Below are positions 1-6,302 of a stretch of DNA of 8,325 nt, piece by piece (the stretch's first letter is position 1; every line of letters starts with the position of its first letter). The DNA is from JBHIBA01 sp046758845. GTDB lineage: Bacteria; UBA8248; JACPRG01; G963555815. The notes beneath the pieces are model-generated. The model saw nothing but the letters and a program-made list of their open reading frames with translations. It was not told the DNA's origin and made no database searches. Both the position numbers and the translations under genes were made by a program. The DNA lies in contig JBHIBA010000204.1 in the NCBI GenBank assembly GCA_046758845.1, forward strand, positions 1 through 8,325, given 5' to 3'.

Positions 1-15
1 AGTTTTCCGGGGGGT

Positions 16-48
16 CCAGGGGGGCGGTTTACAAAAAGCGCCCCCTGG
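16..48. terminator. GC-rich hairpin, possible bidirectional terminator
   Basis: The arms CCAGGGGGGCG (16-26) and CGCCCCCTGG (39-48) pair over ten base pairs with one bulged G. The 12-nt loop GTTTACAAAAAG can add three T:A pairs. On the minus strand this lies about 100 nt past the udg stop. A T5 tract (plus-strand A5, 33-37) sits in the loop rather than after the stem, so it is not a textbook intrinsic terminator. The symmetry would suit a shared terminator between udg and a rightward gene ending just left of the window. That gene cannot be seen, so the role is inferred. Confidence 0.45.
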
Positions 49-70
49 CAAATCCGGCCGGTTTTCAAAA
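32..70 (-). repeat. 39-bp dispersed repeat, left copy
   Basis: Read on the minus strand this element contains the core CCAGGGGGCGCTTTTTG. It matches 8188-8226 on the plus strand at 37 of 39 positions when inverted. The last part also belongs to a perfect odd palindrome, GGTTTTCAAAACC, at 60-72. It lies about 80 nt past the udg stop and is oriented with udg transcription. The right copy has the same relation to the carbon-nitrogen hydrolase gene. The repeat itself is seen directly. A role in 3'-end formation or RNA stability is inferred. Confidence 0.8.
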
Positions 71-102
71 CCTGTCCCGACTGAAGCCGAGGGAAGGCCC
101 CC

Positions 103-144
103 CAGAGAGAAAGTCTCTGCGGACTGTGATTTTTTCATGAAAAA
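103..144. other. Hairpin plus AT palindrome just past udg
   Basis: CAGAGA (103-108) and TCTCTG (114-119) form a perfect 6-bp stem with a GAAAG loop. Next to it TTTTTCATGAAAAA (131-144) is a perfect 14-nt palindrome, eight bases beyond the udg stop codon. Neither is a classical terminator in the udg direction, because the hairpin is followed by a G/C tract on the minus strand. They could affect the mRNA end or be chance. I assign no function. Confidence 0.3.
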
Positions 145-151
145 CTTTCCA

Positions 152-1009
152 TTATCTTGCTCTTTTCTTGTTCTTCGGGGTTGAAGGAATCGGCGGCAGC
201 CCCAACGCCTTGTGGACCTTCAGGAGGTCTTCCCAGACGACGCGCTTCTGGGAGTCATTACGCAGCAGGTAGGCCGGGTGATACGTGGGCATCACGGGGA
301 TTCCCTGGTACTCGCGAAATCGCCCCCGCAGGCTGGAGATGCGCTCCTCCGTATTGAGCAGGGTCTGGGCGGCGAATTTCCCCATGGCCAGGATCACCTT
401 GGGGCGCAGCGACTTGAGCTGGCGGATCAGGAAAGGCTCACACGAGGCCACCTCGTCGGGCAGTGGATTGCGGTTCTCAGGCGGTCTGCATTTGATGACG
501 TTGCAGATGTACACGTCCTCGCGCGAGAGGCCGATGGCCGCGAGCATGCGGGTGAGAAGCTGGCCGGCCCGGCCCACGAAGGGTTCCCCCTGAACGTCTT
601 CATCCCGTCCCGGCGCTTCGCCCACGATCACCAGATCGGCGTTGGGACTGCCAACCCCGAATACGATGGTCTTTCTTCCATTCCAGAGCCGGCAGCGGCG
701 GCAATCGCCCAGATCCGCCCGGATCTCCTCCAGCGTCTCAATGGGGACAGACGGGGCTCTGGTTCCAGGCTTGGCCGGCCCGAGGGGGGGGGATGCCGTT
801 TGCACCCGCTCCCGCGTCGCCCCCTTGGAGGATTGAGACCCGGGCCTTCCGGGTGGCTTGCGCAAAGAGGAAGCAGCCCTGCCGGTCGGGGTGGCGGCGA
901 GAAGTGCCGGATCCATTTCAACCTCGGTGATCCCCTCAGCCGCATCGTTCTCCAGATAGGCCCTCAGGTCTTCGAGAGCCTCTCCCAGCCGTCTCCGGGG
1001 GTCCCTCAT
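152..1009 (-). CDS. Family 4 uracil-DNA glycosylase, 4Fe-4S type
   Basis: Removes uracil from DNA in base-excision repair in the cytoplasm. The catalytic domain covers about residues 90-272, counted from an upstream GTG. It has the family 4 motif 1 GEAPGRDED (131-139), the PFVGRAG segment (144-150), CRPPENRNP (175-183) and motif 2 MPTYHPAYLLR (241-251). Four cysteines (C104, C107, C175, C191) have the spacing expected for the iron-sulfur cluster. Residues 1-90 are an extra N-terminal part: a short acidic helix-like stretch, then a Pro/Ser/Arg-rich and probably disordered linker. The C-terminus is basic (NKKRAR). I chose the ATG at 1009, which overlaps the coaBC stop as TGATG and sits 7 nt after GGAGGGG. 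A GTG at 1012 is possible but only 4 nt from that site. The gene is last in the leftward cluster and probably translationally coupled to coaBC. Family assignment is firm; the exact subtype is less so. Confidence 0.93.
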   Translation of the reverse strand: MRDPRRRLGEALEDLRAYLENDAAEGITEVEMDPALLAATPTGRAASSLRKPPGRPGSQSSKGATRERVQTASPPLGPAKPGTRAPSVPIETLEEIRADLGDCRRCRLWNGRKTIVFGVGSPNADLVIVGEAPGRDEDVQGEPFVGRAGQLLTRMLAAIGLSREDVYICNVIKCRPPENRNPLPDEVASCEPFLIRQLKSLRPKVILAMGKFAAQTLLNTEERISSLRGRFREYQGIPVMPTYHPAYLLRNDSQKRVVWEDLLKVHKALGLPPIPSTPKNKKRAR

Positions 1010-1023
1010 CACATCACCCCTCC
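1007..1023 (-). promoter_or_regulatory. coaBC stop / udg start overlap with ribosome-binding site
   Basis: On the minus strand GGAGGGG (1023-1017) is followed by the coaBC stop TGA (1011-1009), which shares its A with the udg ATG (1009-1007). The 7-nt spacing favours this ATG over the GTG at 1012. The arrangement suggests termination-reinitiation coupling of the two proteins. Coupling is inferred from the layout. Confidence 0.7.
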
Positions 1024-2316
1024 ACGCAGCCTCTTGACCCTCCCTTCATTCTCCGCGAGCAGTTCCCGTACCCGGTCCAGGATGACTTCGGCCAAGGCCC
1101 GTTTGGTGAGGCGGCCGGTCTCGATTTCCCTGCCCGTCCGGTCGATGAGAACGGCTTCGGAGATGTCGGCGCCCATCGAGCCTTCCCTTTCCCCCACCCA
1201 ATTGGCCACGATGAGGTCCAGTTTCTTTTTCTGAAGTTTGGCTTTCGCGTTCGCCGCCAGGTTCTCGCTCTCGGCGGCGAACCCCACCAGGAGCGGGGCT
1301 CCCTTCCTACGGCCGCGGCCGCCCTTCCTGCCGATCGCTTCAAGAATATCCGGCGTAGGCTCGAGCCTCAGCGTCCGGACTCCCCCGGTCTTCTTTAATT
1401 TGCCCTCTTCCGTCTGAAGGGGGCGGTAGTCGGAGACGGCCGCCGCCTTGATCACGACGGCCGTCCCGTCCAGCGCTTCCATCACGCGGCTACGCATCTC
1501 CTCGGCGGACTCGACCCGAACGAGATTGACCCCCGGCGGCGAGTTCAGGGAAGTGGGGCCGCTCACGAGGAGGACCTCCGCTCCCCGGCGTCGGGCGGCA
1601 AGCGCCAGAGCGTATCCCATTTTGCCGCTGGATCGATTCGACAGGAATCGGATTGCGTCCCACCTCTCGCGCGTGGGGCCTGCCGTCACCAGGACCTTCT
1701 TGCCGGCCAGGTCGCCCGAGCGGACGAGAAGGGCCGAGACGGCCTCTACAATGGTTTCCGGCTCGGCCAGCCGGCCGGGGCCTTCCGCTTCTTCGGGAGA
1801 GGCCAGGGCGCCGCTTTCGGCTTCCACGAGAGTTACCCCGCGCTCAGCCAGACGCTTCAGGTTGTCCTGTACGGCCGGGTGATGGAGCATCCAGGTGTTC
1901 ATGGCGGGTGCGACCAGGACGGGGCAGGGGGCGGCCAGCAGGGCGGTGGTGAGAAAGTCGTCAGCGATTCCCCGGGCGTACTTTCCCAGGAAGTTCGCCG
2001 TGGCGGGCGCGACGATCGCCAGATCCGGCGCCCTTTCCCGGTCGCCCCGGCCCTGCACGGCCCAGAGGTGCTCCAGGGGTTCCAGGGGCGGATGGGGGAA
2101 AAGTTCGGTCAGCACTGGCCTGCCCGATAGGGTATGAAACGTGAGCGGATCGACGAACTCGGTGGCGTTGCGGGTCATAATGACCCGGACCTGGGCGCCT
2201 TCTTTGACGAGGAGCCGAAGGACTTCAACCGCTTTGTACGCGGCGATGCCGCCCGTCACGCCCAGGACGATCCGCCGTCCCGAGAACGGCTCGAAACGGT
2301 TCTTGGCTTCGCTCAC
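1009..2316 (-). CDS. coaBC: Bifunctional CoaBC (PPC decarboxylase / phosphopantothenate-cysteine ligase)
   Basis: Makes 4'-phosphopantetheine for coenzyme A: the C-terminal CoaB half joins cysteine to 4'-phosphopantothenate using CTP, and the N-terminal flavoprotein CoaC half decarboxylates the product. CoaC shows the FMN-binding GVTGGIAAYKA (19-29), catalytic His H83 in LEHL, APATANFLGK (103-112) and PAMN (137-140). CoaB shows VTAGPTRE (210-217), SNRSSGKMGYALA (226-238), AAAVSDYRP (291-299), the KLKK lysines (306-309) and ANWVG (371-375). The length of 435 residues is slightly above usual. Two oddities lie in CoaC. Ser173 stands where many homologues have the catalytic Cys of the ACG motif. 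About seven extra residues (GRGDRER region, 88-96) follow H83. The start is GTG, 9 nt after a weak AGGG and 12 nt after the gmk stop. The family call is very secure; full CoaC activity is likely but not shown. Confidence 0.96.
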   Translation of the reverse strand: MSEAKNRFEPFSGRRIVLGVTGGIAAYKAVEVLRLLVKEGAQVRVIMTRNATEFVDPLTFHTLSGRPVLTELFPHPPLEPLEHLWAVQGRGDRERAPDLAIVAPATANFLGKYARGIADDFLTTALLAAPCPVLVAPAMNTWMLHHPAVQDNLKRLAERGVTLVEAESGALASPEEAEGPGRLAEPETIVEAVSALLVRSGDLAGKKVLVTAGPTRERWDAIRFLSNRSSGKMGYALALAARRRGAEVLLVSGPTSLNSPPGVNLVRVESAEEMRSRVMEALDGTAVVIKAAAVSDYRPLQTEEGKLKKTGGVRTLRLEPTPDILEAIGRKGGRGRRKGAPLLVGFAAESENLAANAKAKLQKKKLDLIVANWVGEREGSMGADISEAVLIDRTGREIETGRLTKRALAEVILDRVRELLAENEGRVKRLRGGVM

Positions 2317-2328
2317 AGGGGATTGCCC

Positions 2329-2934
2329 TTAGGCTGGATGCGGGTCGCGGTGGCGCCGGGCCCGGCGGCGCTCGGACATGATGATGGCCTTCAGGTCCTC
2401 GACGGCCTTGTCCAGCCGGTCGTTTACGATGATGTATTCGTAATGATCATTCCAATCCATTTCGCTGCGGGCCAGTTCGAGACGGTTCTGGATGACCTCT
2501 TCGGGGTCCGAGCTTCGTTCCCTGAGTCTTTGTTCGAGGAGTTCCAAAGATGGGGGCTGCAAGAAAATGGTGATGGCTTCCGGATATTTTCGGCGGACGC
2601 TCCGGGCGCCTTGGATCTCGATGGCCAGAATCGTGTCCACCCCGCGCGCGCGGTTTCGTCCGATTGGCTCTTTGGGCGTGCCGTACAAGTTCCCGTAGAC
2701 CTCGGCCCATTCCAGGAAGTGATCTTCGGCGATGCGCCGCTCAAACTCCGCCCGATTCAGGAAGATGTAGTCCACATGGTCCCTCTCCCTGGCCCTGGGG
2801 GGACGGGTGGTGCACGAAATTGAGCGGGTCAGATTGGACAGGGATTCCACGGCCTGATTGACGAGCGAGGTTTTTCCTCCTCCGGAGGGAGAGGAGACCA
2901 CGAAGAGCAATCCCTGCCTCTTGCTACCCGCCAC
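2329..2934 (-). CDS. gmk: Guanylate kinase
   Basis: Phosphorylates GMP (and dGMP) to the diphosphate with ATP; an essential cytoplasmic step in guanine nucleotide supply. The P-loop SSPSGGGKT is at residues 14-22. The GMP-binding region TTRPPRARERDHVDYIF is at 42-58, followed by EWAEVYGNLYGT (75-86) and IEIQGA (105-110). The lid region RLRERSSDPEEVIQNRL is at 136-152. The length of 201 residues is typical. The C-terminus is Arg/His-rich (SERRRARRHRDPHP). The start is GTG; AAGGAGGG (2953-2946) lies 11 nt upstream, slightly far, but no better in-frame start was found. The stop is 12 nt before coaBC. In many bacteria rpoZ sits between these two genes, and it is absent here. Confidence 0.96.
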   Translation of the reverse strand: MAGSKRQGLLFVVSSPSGGGKTSLVNQAVESLSNLTRSISCTTRPPRARERDHVDYIFLNRAEFERRIAEDHFLEWAEVYGNLYGTPKEPIGRNRARGVDTILAIEIQGARSVRRKYPEAITIFLQPPSLELLEQRLRERSSDPEEVIQNRLELARSEMDWNDHYEYIIVNDRLDKAVEDLKAIIMSERRRARRHRDPHPA

Positions 2935-3094
2935 GGCCCAGTCAGCCCTCCTTGCGGGGGAATTCCCCGGTTCCGCTTCACCCGCTTCTCTTGATAAACG
3001 GCCGCGGAATCCGGCTTCAAGGATGCTCCACTGTAAGGGTTTCCGCTCTCTCCATCAACCGTCTCTTTCCCCCCCCGCCGCCCGCCCGGAGCGC
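2935..3094. other. Intergenic gap yicC-gmk, no gene seen
   Basis: This 160-bp space interrupts an otherwise tight leftward cluster. It holds the gmk ribosome-binding site AAGGAGGG (minus strand, 2953-2946), an EcoRI-centred palindrome GGGGAATTCCCC (2957-2968) and a C8 run (3069-3076). It is too short for remA (DUF370), which many bacteria have at this place, and no frame here resembles RemA. No convincing promoter or terminator was found, so read-through from yicC is assumed. Confidence 0.5.
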
Positions 3095-3976
3095 TCACTC
3101 GAGGTTTTGAGCCTGCTCTCGAATCCTTTCCAGCTCTCCCTTAAGGTCGATGACCAGTGCGGACACCCGGGCATCCAGAGATTTCGAGCCCACGGTGTTC
3201 ACCTCCCGGTGCATTTCCTGCAGAAGGAAATCCAATTTTCGGCCGGCCGGGCTGCCCTTCGCCAGTTGTTCCCGGAATTGGTCGATGTGGCTCTCCAGGC
3301 GCGTGATTTCTTCTGAGGTGTCGCTCCGTTGAGTGAGGAGAACGATCTCCTGCTCTAAGCGTCCGGGGTCGAGCGCAACCTCCCCGTTCACCAGCTCGGC
3401 GAGGCGGCCCCTCAAGCGTTCCCGGTATAGCTCAACCGTCGCGGGGACGGTTTCCTTGAGGCGGTTCAGCAGGTTGGAAACCTCCGCCAGGCGATTGGAG
3501 ATGTCCTCCGCCAGGGCCTTGCCTTCGGTGCGTCGCATGACCTCCAGGGAGTCCAGAGCCTGTGTCAGGCAGGGCTGTAGGATTTCCGGACCGAGCTCCG
3601 GCCCGCCCCCATTTTCCTCCGTGAAGAAGATCTCCCGCATCCGGGCGAGCGTTTCCACAGTGATCTCACCCGGCAAGTTGAGGTCTTCTTTCAGACCTTT
3701 GAGACCCGCAAGGTATTGCTCCGCCGCGGCCCGATCCAACCGAATTTCCCGCGATAGCAAAGAATCCCCGGAGACCGCCACCAGAACGTCGAATTTCCCC
3801 CTGTCGAAACGACTGCGCACGTTGTCCCGAATGAAAGGCTCCAGGGGAGAAAGCGATCGGGAGGTTTTAACGGAAACTTCAAAAAATCGGTGGTTTACGG
3901 AACGGACTTCAACGGTGATGGTCTGCCCGTCCTTTTCCGACACACCCTTACCCCAACCTGTCATGCTGCGCCACAT
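3095..3976 (-). CDS. yicC: YicC family endoribonuclease
   Basis: YicC/UPF0701 proteins are conserved bacterial proteins. The E. coli member has been described as an endoribonuclease acting on RNA, including a small regulatory RNA; the substrate here is unknown. The N-terminus has the signature RSMTGWG (3-9) and VEVRSVNHRFFEVSVK (22-37). The C-terminal DUF1732 part has EEITRLESHIDQF (222-234), GRKLDFLLQEMHRE (245-258), NTVGSKSLD (260-268) and the terminal REQAQNLE. The usual QEMNRE appears here as QEMHRE. The length of 293 residues is standard. The ATG start is supported by GGAG (minus strand, 3987-3984) 7 nt upstream. The gene is first in the leftward unit behind its own promoter, next to gmk as in many bacteria. 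Confidence 0.94.
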   Translation of the reverse strand: MWRSMTGWGKGVSEKDGQTITVEVRSVNHRFFEVSVKTSRSLSPLEPFIRDNVRSRFDRGKFDVLVAVSGDSLLSREIRLDRAAAEQYLAGLKGLKEDLNLPGEITVETLARMREIFFTEENGGGPELGPEILQPCLTQALDSLEVMRRTEGKALAEDISNRLAEVSNLLNRLKETVPATVELYRERLRGRLAELVNGEVALDPGRLEQEIVLLTQRSDTSEEITRLESHIDQFREQLAKGSPAGRKLDFLLQEMHREVNTVGSKSLDARVSALVIDLKGELERIREQAQNLE

Positions 3977-4035
3977 AGATGAGCTCCGCCGGCCCCTTTG
4001 ATGGCTTAGGAGCCGATTAGAGGTTTAAAAACAAA

Positions 4036-4064
4036 TACATAACAGGGCTCACGTGAACTGTCAA
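4036..4064 (-). promoter_or_regulatory. Promoter for yicC-gmk-coaBC-udg
   Basis: On the minus strand a perfect -35 TTGACA (4064-4059) is followed after 17 nt by TATGTA (4041-4036). A TG dinucleotide one base upstream makes an extended -10. The hexamer TATGTA is only a partial match to TATAAT, which the extended element may offset. Transcription would start near 4029, leaving a leader of about 50 nt before the yicC ATG. The assignment rests on consensus and position only. Confidence 0.7.
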
Positions 4065-4078
4065 ACTCTAAAAGGGCA

Positions 4079-4107
4079 TTGAACAGAATCTGTTAACCCG
4101 ATATATT
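4079..4107 (+). promoter_or_regulatory. Promoter for rqcH
   Basis: TTGAAC (4079-4084) and TATATT (4102-4107) are separated by exactly 17 nt, a good sigma70-type promoter. The start would fall near 4113-4115, just before the ribosome-binding site AAAGGAG (4115-4121), so the leader is very short. The -35 box lies 14 bp from the -35 of the divergent yicC promoter, so the two polymerase sites are back to back. Confidence 0.72.
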
Positions 4108-4110
4108 CGG
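4082..4110. promoter_or_regulatory. Two dyads over the rqcH promoter, operator-like
   Basis: AACAG-AAT-CTGTT (4082-4094) is a perfect 5-bp inverted repeat running from the -35 into the spacer. CCGA-TATAT-TCGG (4098-4110) is a second perfect 4-bp dyad centred on the -10. Such positions suit repressor binding. I do not recognise the regulator: the first site resembles LexA half-sites in composition but not in spacing. Short dyads can occur by chance. Confidence 0.4.
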
Positions 4111-4131
4111 TGTGAAAGGAGATGAGGCCTG

Positions 4132-6225
4132 ATGGATTCCTTTGTTCTGAAAGCCATAGCCGGGGAGCTGGACACCTTCTTGCGCGGGGCTACCGTGCAG
4201 AAAATCCTCCAGCCCAACAAGGCGACGATCGTTTTGGAGATCAATCCTCCTCCCTCGGCTCGGTCATCGGGAGGGATCTTCGACTCGCTGCCGAGGTCCC
4301 CGAAGAAAGCCAATTTTCGTCTTCTGATTTCCGTGGATCACAACCTGCCCAGGGTTCACCTGACGAGCGCGGAGCTGGAGACTTCGAAGACGCCCCCGCC
4401 TTTTTGCATGCTTCTGCGAAAGCACCTGACAGGGGCGCGGATGGTGAAGGTGACCCTTCGGGGGATCGAGAGGATCTTAAACCTGAACTTCGAAAAGCGG
4501 GACCCGGTCGGTAGAATCCTGCGCTACACCCTCGTGGCCGAGATCATGGGGCGGCACAGCAACCTTTTCCTGGTAGATTCCCGGACCGGGGTCATCCTCG
4601 ACGCCCTCAAGATGGTTCCGCCGGGGAAAAGCTCCAAGCGTCCCATTCGGCGCAATGTCCCCTACGAGCTACCGCCCGCACAGGAAAAGCTCGATCCCCT
4701 CACCGTCGGCGAGGAAGCATTTCTCTCCTTGGCCGAGGGCGCTGAGAAAAACTCAAGAGGGGGGAAGCTTTCATCAAGGTGGCTGGTGGAGTCCTTTGCG
4801 GGAATCAGCCCGGACTTGGCGAGCTACGTTTTCGGGACGGCGAAGGGATCCGGGTTGTGGGAGGCGCTCCGAGACACCCGCGACCGTTTTCTGACGGGGG
4901 AATTCTCCCCGGGCATCCTGACTGTGGAGGAGGGGGATGAAGGGACGGTCTGGGTCCTGCCGCCCCCGGCGGGCAAGCGGTTCGTTTCCTTTCCGAGCGC
5001 CAATACCGCTGCGGACGAGCTCTACGGCCGCTCTTGGGGGACACGCCGTCTGGACGCCAAACGAAGCGCGGTTCAAAAAGAACTCGATGCTCTACTCAGG
5101 CGCAAGCGCCGGACTGCCGAACAAGTGCGACAGGATCTGACCCGCACGGCAGACGCGGACGGCCAGCAGCGGAAAGGGGAAATCCTTTTGGCCAACCTGG
5201 GTTCCATTCCCAAGGGCGCTGAATCCATGCGTCTGCGCGACCCCGCCACCGACGCGGAGGTGGACATCGCCCTGGACAGGAAACTGACTCCGCCGCGGAA
5301 TGCCCAGCGTTATTTCTCCAGGGCGAAGAAGCTTCGGCGGATGGCGGTCCTGGGCGGAAAGCGCCTGAAGGAGATAGAAGGCCAAGTCAGCCGGTTGGAA
5401 GCCCTGGCGGGTGATGTGAAGTCTGCGGCGCAAATCAAAGCCCTGGAAGGAATCGAAGCCAAGCTGAGTGTTATTTCCGCCAAGGCGGCCGCGGCCCCGG
5501 TGGGTGGAAGAACGGCAAACGGCCGCGGAAGACCTGCGCCTCCTCCGGCGCGCAAGCGAGAGGGGGAAGTGAAGGCCGCAAAGACGCAGCGGGCCAAGAA
5601 GGCGGAAAAGAGGGAAAAAATTTCGGGGGTCGCCGCCGAGTCCGGAGCTGGAAGGCAAAGGACGCGCTCGTCCGGAGCCAACCAGCGCCCGAGGGGCAAG
5701 CCATCAACTCCCAAGACTGCTTCCAAGGCGAGGGAGGCCGCGTCCCGTGCGGCGACGGAGAAGCCCGCGGCAAACCGTCCGACGGCTTTGTCGCAAAGGA
5801 GGAAGTCGAGCGACTACCGGTGCTTTCTGTTGGAGAGCGGGTGGGAAATCCTGGTGGGCAAACATGACAAGGGCAATGACCGCCTGCTCCGCCGCGTCGC
5901 CGGGGCGGAGGATGTGTGGCTTCACGCCCAGGGGGTTCCGGGATCACACGTCATCATTCACCATCCCGAACGAGGGAAAGAAGTACCCCTTCGCGTTCTG
6001 GAGGAAGCGGCGAAGCTCGCCGCCTTTTACAGCAAGGGGAAGGGAGCGGCGAAGGTCCCGGTGGATTACACCGTTGTGAAGCACTTGCGCCGCCCCAAGG
6101 GAGGCAAGTCGGGCCAGGTGACCTACAAGGGACAGCGCACCATCCTTGTCCCGCCGGAGTCTCCCGAAGGCTTGCATGAGGCCGATTCACTCCAAGAGAA
6201 TGAGGCGAAAAAAGGGGTCGTCTGA
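4132..6225 (+). CDS. rqcH: RqcH / NFACT family ribosome quality-control protein
   Basis: Bacterial RqcH (Rqc2/NEMF homologue, formerly FbpA-like) binds obstructed 50S subunits carrying peptidyl-tRNA and recruits tRNA-Ala to add alanine tails that mark the chain for degradation. NFACT-N covers about residues 1-175, with PPPFCMLLRKHL (88-99), GIERIL (111-116) and EIMGRHSNLFLVD (137-149). A helix-hairpin-helix follows (about 218-245), then the coiled-coil region (about 300-450). NFACT-R (DUF814) covers about 561-680, with EILVGKHDKGND (572-583), DVWLHAQGVPGSHVII (594-609) and VPVDYT (642-647). The length of 697 residues exceeds the roughly 570 of the Bacillus protein. Most of the excess is a basic Ala/Pro-rich linker at 451-560 (30 Lys/Arg, 7 Glu, no Asp, 24 Ala by hand count). 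The C-terminus adds a short tail. The ATG follows AAAGGAG by 10 nt; the ATG at 4122 is out of frame. Family is certain; tailing activity is inferred. Confidence 0.95.
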   Translation: MDSFVLKAIAGELDTFLRGATVQKILQPNKATIVLEINPPPSARSSGGIFDSLPRSPKKANFRLLISVDHNLPRVHLTSAELETSKTPPPFCMLLRKHLTGARMVKVTLRGIERILNLNFEKRDPVGRILRYTLVAEIMGRHSNLFLVDSRTGVILDALKMVPPGKSSKRPIRRNVPYELPPAQEKLDPLTVGEEAFLSLAEGAEKNSRGGKLSSRWLVESFAGISPDLASYVFGTAKGSGLWEALRDTRDRFLTGEFSPGILTVEEGDEGTVWVLPPPAGKRFVSFPSANTAADELYGRSWGTRRLDAKRSAVQKELDALLRRKRRTAEQVRQDLTRTADADGQQRKGEILLANLGSIPKGAESMRLRDPATDAEVDIALDRKLTPPRNAQRYFSRAKKLRRMAVLGGKRLKEIEGQVSRLEALAGDVKSAAQIKALEGIEAKLSVISAKAAAAPVGGRTANGRGRPAPPPARKREGEVKAAKTQRAKKAEKREKISGVAAESGAGRQRTRSSGANQRPRGKPSTPKTASKAREAASRAATEKPAANRPTALSQRRKSSDYRCFLLESGWEILVGKHDKGNDRLLRRVAGAEDVWLHAQGVPGSHVIIHHPERGKEVPLRVLEEAAKLAAFYSKGKGAAKVPVDYTVVKHLRRPKGGKSGQVTYKGQRTILVPPESPEGLHEADSLQENEAKKGVV

Positions 6226-6302
6226 CGGGCCCGCCGAGTAACCTCCTAAGACGAATTTAAGATTCATCTCGCCGCCGATTTGATTCACCGGAGGGTTGCG
6301 GA

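Noticed and set aside
212..1234. 340-codon plus-strand open frame
   Set aside because: It lies antisense across udg and the end of coaBC, both of which have clear family motifs. Long antisense frames are usual in GC-rich genes and its translation shows no recognisable domain.
2047..2055. RGD tripeptide in CoaBC
   Set aside because: The protein is cytoplasmic, so an integrin-type adhesion motif has no meaning here; it is a chance part of the insertion.
2134..2823. 229-codon plus-strand open frame
   Set aside because: Antisense to the start of coaBC and most of gmk; no motif recognised and no ribosome-binding support needed to explain it.
2829..3098. Short minus-strand frame bridging the yicC-gmk gap, possible remA
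   Set aside because: Most of it overlaps gmk in another frame, and the sequence is Pro/Gly/Arg-rich low complexity with nothing like RemA.
5092..5658. 188-codon minus-strand frame inside rqcH
   Set aside because: Antisense shadow of the coiled-coil and basic linker; no domain features.
6226..6302. Promoter or terminator between rqcH and the transporter gene
   Set aside because: Only an 8-nt palindrome (CGGGCCCG) and weak AT-rich sequence were seen; no spaced -35/-10 pair and no stem with T-run.
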